Of a stretch of 8,470 bases of DNA, positions 1 to 6,600 are shown one piece after another (the first letter of the stretch is position 1; every line of letters begins with the position of its first letter). This DNA is from UBA5941 sp021824385 (lineage in GTDB: Bacteria > Patescibacteriota > Microgenomatia > UBA8517), in contig DAIEQM010000061.1 in NCBI GenBank assembly GCA_027347685.1, positions 1-8,470 of the forward strand, in the 5' to 3' direction. The position numbers were made by a program, and so were the translations under genes. The notes beneath the pieces are model-generated. The model was given only the letters and a program-made list of their open reading frames with translations. It did no database searches and was not told where the DNA came from.

Positions 1-513
1 AAAGCCGTTATCGCCTCAATTGGAGTAAACAAACCAGTATACCTGCGTATTCCTCGTGTCGAGTCACCCGTCTTCACCACAGAGGAAACTCCGTTTGAGT
101 TTGGAAAGACATATACATTGTGGGAAGAAAAAAATCCTGAAGTAGTGCTATTTGCTCACGGGGTAATGGTGTATAAATCACTGCTTGCTGCTAAGAAACT
201 TTCAGCATCCGGGTTTAACTGTATTGTTATAAACTGTCCAACTATTAAACCCTTAGATGAGCAATCAATTATTCATGCCGCCAAAATTGCGGGAAGTGTC
301 GTGGTGGTTGAAGAACACCAAATGGTTGGAGGGCTCGGGAGTGCCGTTTCAGAAATACTTGGAAGAAATTTACCGGTGCCCATCGAGATAGTCGCGGTAG
401 AAGATCGATTTGGAGAGAGTGGACTGCCAAATGAATTGTGGGAAGAATACGGTTTAACGGTAGATCATATAGTTGAAAAAGCCAAACGAGCAGTAAAACG
501 AAAGAAGGGATAA
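1..513 (+). CDS. Transketolase C-terminal subunit (split transketolase), 5' partial
   Basis: The reading frame is open from base 1 and gives 170 residues before TAA at 511-513, so the true start lies upstream. Transketolase moves two-carbon ketol units between sugar phosphates in the pentose-phosphate pathway, using thiamine diphosphate. The visible part is the end of the pyrimidine-binding domain (PVYLRIPR) followed by the C-terminal domain. The latter shows HGVMVYKSLLAAKKL, INCPTIKPLD, VVVEEHQMVGGLGSAV and DRFGESGLPNELWEEYGL. The DRFGESG block and the Glu-Glu-His motif fit the split-transketolase B subunit better than deoxyxylulose-phosphate synthase or a pyruvate dehydrogenase beta subunit, which share the fold. 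Such subunits normally pair with a separate A subunit carrying the diphosphate-binding domain, presumably encoded upstream of the window. The gene ends one base before the oxidoreductase ATG, so the two are probably co-transcribed. Confidence 0.9.
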   Translation, partial: KAVIASIGVNKPVYLRIPRVESPVFTTEETPFEFGKTYTLWEEKNPEVVLFAHGVMVYKSLLAAKKLSASGFNCIVINCPTIKPLDEQSIIHAAKIAGSVVVVEEHQMVGGLGSAVSEILGRNLPVPIEIVAVEDRFGESGLPNELWEEYGLTVDHIVEKAKRAVKRKKG

Positions 514-514
514 C

Positions 515-1780
515 ATGGGGAGATTGCAGGCAACAATAGTGGTGTTGTGTGTAATTCCACTGATTCTGTGGTTTGTCATCGACCCAACGCTTGCTCGTTT
601 CTCTTCAACTCCTTTAATATTTAATAGCCTCGGCCAAATCACTGCGCTTCTTGGATTTACCCTTTTTGCATTCAATATTGTTTTGGCTGCTCGGTTTCCT
701 TGGGTAGAGAAAGTATTTGGACCACTCAACAAAATGTATGTAACACACCATCTTATTGGTGTTTCAGTCTGGATTTTGTTACTTATTCATCCTTTGGGGC
801 TGGTTTCGACATACGGCTTAGGCCTGTTACTTCCCACCTACGGGAATTGGGCTCGCAACCTCGGCTTGAGTGCTGTGTTGTTACTGAGCGCACTTTTGAT
901 TTTGACACTGTTTGTAAAGCTTCCGTATGAAATTTGGAAAGCTACACACAAATATTTACCTGTGGTATTTGTTATTGGAGCGGTACATGGGCTTTTTGTT
1001 CCGAGCGACGTATCGGCGTCAGTCGCATTAACTGTATATGTGAGCATTGTAAGCTTTATTGCAGTTGTGGGTGGAGTGTATAGAAGCTCTCCACTCAGTC
1101 GCTTTTTAGTTAAAAAATACAAATATAAAGTATCAACCGTAACACAAACGGGGAGTGTAACTGAAATTACGCTTGTTCCAGAAAAAGAACATATGGTATT
1201 TATTCCAGGTCAGTTTGCTTTTTTTAAATTTCAAATACCCGGGTTTACTGAAACACATCCTTTTTCTATTGTGTATTCAAATTCCTCGCCACTCGGTATG
1301 TGCATAAAGAGTGAAGGTGACTATACTTCAAAAATTCATTCTGTCCCTGTTGGAACTCCCGTTTTGATTGAAGGGCCATTTGGTCGTTTTTCATATTATT
1401 TCCATAACAGGGCACGGCAAATTTGGATTGCCGGAGGAATCGGGATTACGCCATTTTTAAGTTTGGCGCAAAGTCTTCCAGCAAATGGTGTGTACACAAC
1501 TGACTTGTATTATGTCGTAAAAAATAAAGAAGAAGCATTTAAACTTGAATACCTGAAACAGCTTGAAACTCAAAAAAAAGGATTAACCGTGATTCCAATA
1601 TTTACAAATAGTGAAGGACACTTAACGGCGGAGCAAGTAGTAGAAAAGAGTAAGAACATTAGTCGGGCTGATATTTTCGTTTGTGGACCGCCTCCAATGA
1701 TGAAGTCTCTTCGAGCACAATTTAATAGGCTCGGTATTCGGCATGGGCATATTCATACGGAAGAATTTTCGTTAAACTAG
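515..1780 (+). CDS. Ferric-reductase-like membrane flavohaem oxidoreductase
   Basis: The 421-residue protein has two halves. Residues 1-190 hold about six membrane helices (near 7-22, 34-58, 76-97, 115-134, 148-162 and 168-189). The third helix has His78/His79 and His92; the fourth/fifth-helix region has His145 and His158. The 14- and 13-residue spacings match the bis-haem ligand pairs of the ferric reductase/NADPH oxidase family. Residues 200-421 form a ferredoxin-NADP reductase-type domain with the FAD motif HPFSI (248-252), the nicotinamide motif GGIGITPF (307-314), VCGPPPMM (389-396) and a C-terminal EEF. The family passes electrons from cytoplasmic NAD(P)H through FAD and haem across the membrane to an outside acceptor; the acceptor here (ferric iron, oxygen, quinone) cannot be told. 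The start is supported by a purine-rich AGAAGGGA just upstream, inside the end of the transketolase gene. Translational coupling is likely. Confidence 0.9.
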   Translation: MGRLQATIVVLCVIPLILWFVIDPTLARFSSTPLIFNSLGQITALLGFTLFAFNIVLAARFPWVEKVFGPLNKMYVTHHLIGVSVWILLLIHPLGLVSTYGLGLLLPTYGNWARNLGLSAVLLLSALLILTLFVKLPYEIWKATHKYLPVVFVIGAVHGLFVPSDVSASVALTVYVSIVSFIAVVGGVYRSSPLSRFLVKKYKYKVSTVTQTGSVTEITLVPEKEHMVFIPGQFAFFKFQIPGFTETHPFSIVYSNSSPLGMCIKSEGDYTSKIHSVPVGTPVLIEGPFGRFSYYFHNRARQIWIAGGIGITPFLSLAQSLPANGVYTTDLYYVVKNKEEAFKLEYLKQLETQKKGLTVIPIFTNSEGHLTAEQVVEKSKNISRADIFVCGPPPMMKSLRAQFNRLGIRHGHIHTEEFSLN

Positions 1781-1784
1781 TTTC

Positions 1785-2111
1785 GTGAACAGAAAACGAA
1801 ATATTTTTATCAGTTGGTTCATGTTTTTATTTGTAGTGGGTTTAGTTAATTTTGTATTGCCATATGCAACACTCTTCAATTCGCGGGCAGATGACTGTTT
1901 TGCAACGAGTTCTGCGGCATCATTTGGATATACCTCAACAGGAAGACCATGTGCATATCCAAAAGTAGTAAGCAATATTCCAATCTCCACAAGTGCCATA
2001 TCAAAAACAAACGAAGCCTTATTTTTCACAACACTTCCGCTCTACGTTTTTGCAATTGTTGCTGTTGTGGGGACTGTTTCAGTATGGGCGTTTTTGAGAA
2101 ATACAAAATGA
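1785..2111 (+). CDS. Small two-helix membrane protein of unknown function
   Basis: I do not recognise this 108-residue protein. It opens with a basic stretch (NRKR) and a membrane helix at about residues 7-28. An outside loop of about 50 residues contains two cysteines, Cys38 and Cys56, which could form a disulfide. A second helix spans about residues 79-103, with a short basic tail. The predicted topology has both ends in the cytoplasm. The start is a GTG four bases after the oxidoreductase stop, with no clear Shine-Dalgarno sequence; an in-frame ATG at 1821 would cut into the first helix, so GTG is preferred. It probably belongs to the transketolase/oxidoreductase transcript, and it meets the minus-strand genes tail to tail with only three bases between stops. 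It could be an accessory subunit of the oxidoreductase, but nothing beyond position supports that. Confidence 0.65.
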   Translation: MNRKRNIFISWFMFLFVVGLVNFVLPYATLFNSRADDCFATSSAASFGYTSTGRPCAYPKVVSNIPISTSAISKTNEALFFTTLPLYVFAIVAVVGTVSVWAFLRNTK

Positions 2112-2114
2112 AGA

Positions 2115-2420
2115 CTAAAACCGTCTTTGCTGAGACACCGGAGTGGGAGTACTTGTGGTTGGTATTTTAGTTGTAGGGCAAGCAGCAAACTCACACTTGG
2201 GCCCACTTCTTGACACATAACTTCCATCAGGGCACAACTTTGCTTCCATGGTACATGCCACAGGTTCGGGCTGCCTGTTTGAAAATCCAGGGTCAATGGT
2301 TGCACTGGTGCGGTCAAAAAGTCTAAACCCATAAAAAGGTGCGACCACAAAAATTAGAATCAGAATACTCGCGAAAAAAACAATCAAAATAACTATTGGA
2401 GCGAAGCCTTTATTTTTCAT
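2115..2420 (-). CDS. Small membrane-anchored protein with LCPDGS Cys motif
   Basis: This 101-residue protein begins MKNKGF and has one N-terminal hydrophobic helix (residues 6-29). An exported part follows, containing CTMEAKLCPDGSYV and GPKCEFAACP, four cysteines that probably form two disulfides, and then a Thr/Pro-rich tail. Short proteins with this helix and Cys motif are, in my knowledge, frequent in Microgenomates-type genomes, but no function is established that I can cite. The N-terminus looks like a prepilin leader (basic residues, Gly5-Phe6, then a hydrophobic helix) but lacks the Glu at mature position 5. The ATG overlaps the TGA of the upstream minus-strand gene (2417-2420), which implies translational coupling. 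The start is fixed by that overlap and by the position of the helix. Confidence 0.75.
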   Translation of the reverse strand: MKNKGFAPIVILIVFFASILILIFVVAPFYGFRLFDRTSATIDPGFSNRQPEPVACTMEAKLCPDGSYVSRSGPKCEFAACPTTKIPTTSTPTPVSQQRRF

Positions 2421-2704
2421 TTTCCGTATTTCTTAACTTCAGTTATACAAGTTCCTTGAACACACTTATAGGAATAACAGGTAGATGGATATGCTTGATT
2501 ACAAACACTCTCACCACAGTCTGTGTCAGATGAGCATGTTTTTGGTGAGGTATAAATCGAGCCAGGTGGATATCTTCGATTTGCAAAACGATATGCTTCA
2601 ATTGGGTTTATTGTTCCAAAAAGGAGGTAACTTGCTACGAGTAAAATCGTCGGTATCAGCACGACAGCAAGTAATAAAATGTGGGTGAAACCACCGTTTT
2701 TCAT
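2417..2704 (-). CDS. Small membrane-anchored Cys-rich protein
   Basis: This 95-residue protein begins MKNGGF and has a hydrophobic helix over residues 6-29, then an exported domain with six cysteines in the tail half (TCSSDTDCGESVCNQAY, STCYSYKCVQGTC). The Cys spacing suggests a small knot held by three disulfides. The N-terminal organisation copies its downstream neighbour, so the two form a pair of paralogous design rather than of close sequence. The function is unknown; cell-surface or pilus-associated display is a guess. The gene is the first of a two-gene minus-strand unit and is divergent from the aldolase at 2773, separated by 68 bases. A weak promoter may lie at 2744-2715 on the minus strand (TTGCAG, 18 bases, CATACT); it would start transcription only a few bases before the ATG. 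Confidence 0.7.
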   Translation of the reverse strand: MKNGGFTHILLLAVVLIPTILLVASYLLFGTINPIEAYRFANRRYPPGSIYTSPKTCSSDTDCGESVCNQAYPSTCYSYKCVQGTCITEVKKYGK

Positions 2705-2757
2705 CTTACTTATTAGTATGAACTTCTTATCTCTACTACTGCAACTCTTGTCTTTTG

Positions 2758-2766
2758 TGCTAATCT
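2758..2766 (+). promoter_or_regulatory. Extended -10 promoter element placing +1 at the aldolase ATG
   Basis: TGC at 2758-2760 followed by TAATCT at 2761-2766 resembles an extended -10 box. No good -35 is visible at the usual distance, as can be the case for extended -10 promoters. Transcription starting seven bases after the hexamer would begin at the A of the ATG at 2773. The reading frame has a TAA at 2761-2763 and no start codon between it and 2773, so the gene cannot begin earlier. A matching element sits at the same distance before the second aldolase gene, which strengthens the call. Confidence 0.5.
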
Positions 2767-2772
2767 GGATGT

Positions 2773-3549
2773 ATGAATCAGGAGTATCGAGTTGTTGATA
2801 AATTTCTCAAAAACGGGCATGGGCTCTTGTTTGCATATGACCACGGTTTTGAATATGGTCCTGCTCATTTTGATGAGCGGAGTGTAGAACCCACGTTCGC
2901 ATTGGAGTTAGCAGAATCCGGTGGATTCACGGGGTTTATTTGTCAGAAGGGAGTTGCTGCGCGATATTACGATCCGTATGTTCATAAAATTCCGTTGATT
3001 GTAAAACTCAATGGAAAAACTTCATTTAGAGCAGACAAGGAGCCCAAATCAATTCAAAATTGTTCGGTAGAAGAAGCTATCTCATTTGGAGCAGTAGGAG
3101 TGGGATATGTGATTCATGTGGGGTCACTCTATGAATCTGAAATGATTGCTGAATTTGGCCGTATTGAAAGAGAAGCACACGAAAAAGGTTTGGCTGTTTT
3201 TGTCTGGATGTACATAACGGGGGACGATATCCTGCAGCCTGAGCATTCGGACACAGTTGCATATGCTGCTCGGGTGGGAATGGAACTGAATGCTGATGCA
3301 ATTATTGTGAAATATACGGGAGATGAAGGCAGTTTTAGGTGGGTGGTCAAAAATGCCGGACATGCAAAGGTTTTTGTGGTGGGGGGACCGCGAATGGACA
3401 CGCCGTATCAACTTACCGACACCGCAAAAGTTATTGTCCGTACTGGAGCTGCCGGTTTTGCGATTGGTCGTAATGTATGGCAAAGTAAAGATCCTATTTC
3501 TGTTGTACATCAGATTTCAAATGAATTATTTGAAGAGAATCTTCGTTGA
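2773..3549 (+). CDS. Archaeal-type class I fructose-bisphosphate aldolase (DhnA/FbaB family)
   Basis: The 258-residue length fits the family, whose best-known member is the roughly 263-residue Thermoproteus tenax aldolase. It is a TIM barrel that cleaves fructose 1,6-bisphosphate, or condenses dihydroxyacetone phosphate with glyceraldehyde 3-phosphate, through a lysine Schiff base. The visible motifs are YDHGFEYGP with Asp23, LIVKLNGKTSF, GAVGVGYVIHVGS, Tyr147, IIVKYTGDEGSF with Lys180 as the likely Schiff-base residue, the phosphate-binding VVGGPRM, and GFAIGRNVWQ. Asp23, Tyr147 and Lys180 correspond to the catalytic trio Asp24, Tyr146 and Lys177 of the T. tenax enzyme. One oddity is that the usual PRG after the tyrosine is replaced by ITGDD, so the substrate could differ from fructose bisphosphate; related barrels act on other phospho-sugars (LsrF) or make aromatic precursors. 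The gene is probably leaderless. Confidence 0.85.
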   Translation: MNQEYRVVDKFLKNGHGLLFAYDHGFEYGPAHFDERSVEPTFALELAESGGFTGFICQKGVAARYYDPYVHKIPLIVKLNGKTSFRADKEPKSIQNCSVEEAISFGAVGVGYVIHVGSLYESEMIAEFGRIEREAHEKGLAVFVWMYITGDDILQPEHSDTVAYAARVGMELNADAIIVKYTGDEGSFRWVVKNAGHAKVFVVGGPRMDTPYQLTDTAKVIVRTGAAGFAIGRNVWQSKDPISVVHQISNELFEENLR

Positions 3550-3574
3550 CAACATTTTTTTCTCAGAGTATATT
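3546..3574 (+). promoter_or_regulatory. Near-consensus sigma-70-type promoter of the large secreted protein gene
   Basis: TTGACA at 3546-3551, a 17-base spacer, and TATATT at 3569-3574 make this the best promoter match in the window. The -35 box overlaps the TGA stop (3547-3549) of the upstream aldolase gene. Initiation would fall near A3581, giving a leader of about 25 bases before the ATG at 3606. The leader has no Shine-Dalgarno-like purine tract. It contains an eight-codon open frame (see 3587) and a weak TCTAA/TTAGA inverted repeat. Confidence 0.8.
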
Positions 3575-3586
3575 CTCTTTAGTCTA

Positions 3587-3613
3587 ATGAACTTTAGATT
3601 GTCGAATGTTTAA
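3587..3613 (+). other. Possible eight-codon upstream reading frame
   Basis: An ATG at 3587, about six bases after the predicted transcription start, opens a frame encoding MNFRLSNV and stops at TAA 3611-3613. It overlaps the ATG of the large gene (3606) by eight bases in another frame. Translation of this frame could deliver ribosomes to, or block, the main start, which lacks a recognisable ribosome-binding site. A chance ATG in an AT-rich leader is equally possible. Confidence 0.25.
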
Positions 3614-6600
3614 GAAATATAGATTCCTTTTTTCTTTCTTCATAAGTCTCTTTCTGGGGACACTGTTTTTGGCTCTTGCTTCACGTTTTCCATTGTTTGC
3701 ACAATCCTCAGTAATCACATTTGACACCTTGTCAAACCCGAATACGACTCTCAATGGACAATATCCGACCGGTGTTGCGGATTGGGGGAGCGGAAAATGG
3801 TTTTTGTCTGGCCCATGGAACTTATTTACCACAAACAGCATTTCGTTTGACTCAAGTTCTTCAGTGTCACAAACGGTAACATTTATAACTCCAGTGATAA
3901 TTACCAGTGTTGACGCATACAATGGGGGCACTGGATCAAGCACCATTTCTCTTTCTTGCGCGGGCAATTCCACCATTAGTCAAAATGTTCTAAACGGCAC
4001 AAAGACAACAATTTCAACAGGCTGGACTGCATCCTGTTCTACACTCACCATTGGCTCAACAAACGGCTGGTGGACAAACTTTGATAATTTGTCATACAGT
4101 GACACTCCAGTAACCCCAACCCCAACGCCTGCTGTAACTCCATCAACTACACCGACGCCAACAACTACGCCGATACCAACAGTAACACCAACACCAGTTC
4201 CCACGAGTACGCCGACACCAACTCCTGGAAATGGGCCACTTCTGGTGTATCACAATATTGTGACTGATGGAGTTGGCAAAATTCTCCCTTGGTACTCGTC
4301 CGATTTAGGGACATCGTACGACCATGTCATAAATCTTGTTTGGAACTACTGGGTGAGTATGCCAAATATGTCCAATGGTATTCCAAAATATTTGCAGCAT
4401 CGCATGGCGAGTAACAATGGATCGATTGGAGGAGACCAGCTTTCCATGGCTCTTTCATCTTGGCAACTGTTGTACCAATATTCGGGTAATCAAAGTGTGT
4501 TGAATAACATGACATACATAGCAGATTTTTATTTAGACCATGGGCTGTCTTCTTCCACAAGTTTGTGGCCAAATTTACCATATCCTTCGAATCAGGACGG
4601 CATAAACCCAGTAACGCCTACCTTTTATAACGGAGATCTTATTGCAGGAGTGGGTGTTACTCAGCCAGACAAAGCCGGTGCTTTTGGCGCTGAGCTTGTG
4701 ACGCTCTATAAAATAACAGGAACGCAAAAATATCTTGACGCCGCAGTTGCAATTGCAAATACACTTGCGAGTAAAACCACTGTGGGAAATGCAACAGTTT
4801 CTCCACTTCCATATCGAGTAAACGCAACAACAGGCGTGGTACTCGATGCATATACTTCAAATTGGACAGGGACATTGCGACTCTTTGACGGATTGATAGC
4901 GCTTAATCAGGGCAATGTTTCATCGTATTCAAATGCACGCACCCTAATTTCAAACTGGCTCAAAACGTATCCCATGGTAACTCATGCGTGGGGGCCATTT
5001 TTCGAGGATATTACCGGATATTCAGATACAGAAGTAAATGCCGATACCCTGGCAACATATATTCTGGAAAATCCAAGCTGGGACACCACATGGCAGGTAG
5101 ATGCTCGAAACATATTAAACAGTACTGCTACACAATTTGGTGATCCGAACTGGGACGGGGTGAACTGGTCATCATATGGAGTTCTTCCCATCGACGAACA
5201 AACACAATACATGGTTCCTGGAAATAGTCATACTGCTCGACATAGTTCAGTAGAGGTTATGTATGCCGAAAAAACGGGAGATACAACTAAAAAGAGCGAA
5301 GCGATTCGAGGACTTAGTTGGGCTACCTATATGGTTGATGTTGACGGAAAAAATCTCTATCCAACAAATGATATTTGGCTAACCGATGGGTATGGCGACT
5401 ATGTGCGACATTATCTACGTGCAATGGCGGCAGCACCAGAAATTGCACCATCTTCACAAAATCATATTTTGAGAAGTACTTCTGTAGTGAAAACGGTTTC
5501 ATATCTTACAAATCAGGTAAATTATTCAACTTTTGATGCAAGTGCTACTGAAGTCTTAAAACTGAACTTTGTTCCAATTCATGTATATGCCGGTGGGGTA
5601 GAGCTTTTGCAGAATACAAACCTCAATCAGGAAGGATGGACCTTTGATACCACGAGTAACGTACTCTCGGTAAGGCACAATTTGTCAGGCCAAATTGCGA
5701 TTCAAGGGGTTTTGTCCACCCCAGCACCGAGTACCGGGGTCCATCTGGCAATTATGAGTGATAGTTCTTCTGATGAGTATCGGGCTGACGACAATCGTGC
5801 GGGGAGTACTCAATACGCAGCCACGACACTTGCGTGGAGTGAGCTTCTTTCACAAAAACGGAGCCTCGACTTAGGAGTTTGGGGAACGAGATCAGAGCCA
5901 CGACGAAGTGGTTATGAATTCAATTGGGCGAGAAGTGGGGCTCAGGCAGCAGACCTGATATCATCGGGACAAAATACCGGAGTCGTATCCCAGGTTCAAA
6001 ACGGTCTTATTAATATCGTTTACTTTCAAATAGGTAACAACGATTTTGCCTATTACCGAGACGGTGCGGCAATCTATAACGGAACCATTTCGGGAACCGC
6101 TTTGACTGATAAATTAAATGCCTATGTTGCGAATGTCACAACAGCACTTGATTCTGTTTTGTCCTCAAACTCGTCAATTAAAGTAATTCTTGGAAACCTT
6201 GCCGACCCTGGACAAATTCCGTATTGGCAATCACAATTTCCAGATAGCTCAAAAAGACAGCTTGTTACTGATGCAATAAATACGGTAAACGCTCAACTTA
6301 CCGCACTAGCCTCTGCACGTCCTCGGGTAACATTGTTCGATCAACAGGCTTTTGCTCAAACCGTGCTGAGTAGAGTAGATGCATTCGGTAACCTCGTTGT
6401 AGGAGGCGACAATATTTCGATGACAGTAAATGGAGATGAGCCACATCATGCAACTATTGGTGATAATATCCACGGCGGAACAGTATTAGAAGGGATCTTT
6501 GCAAATGAAATTATAAAAAGAATAAATACTATGCTGGGTACCACTATTTCTGAGTTTACAGATGCGGAACTTTTGTTGAATGCGGGTATCGTTCCTCCGA

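Noticed and set aside
2126..2189. TTTGCTG/CAGCAAA inverted repeat near the convergent gene ends
   Set aside because: It is seven pairs around a 50-base loop inside coding sequence with no T-run, so chance is the simpler explanation.
3124..3510. Minus-strand open frame opposite the first aldolase
   Set aside because: It is fully overlapped by an intact aldolase with conserved catalytic residues.
3532..3561. GAAGA-GAA-TCTTC stem followed by a T-run, resembling a terminator after the first aldolase
   Set aside because: The stem is only five pairs and AT-rich, and the T-run begins ten bases later, inside the promoter spacer of the next gene. It is too weak to call.
3980..4204. Minus-strand Gly-Val-rich open frame across the first linker
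   Set aside because: It has the same cause as at the second linker: low-complexity antisense of Pro/Thr codons.
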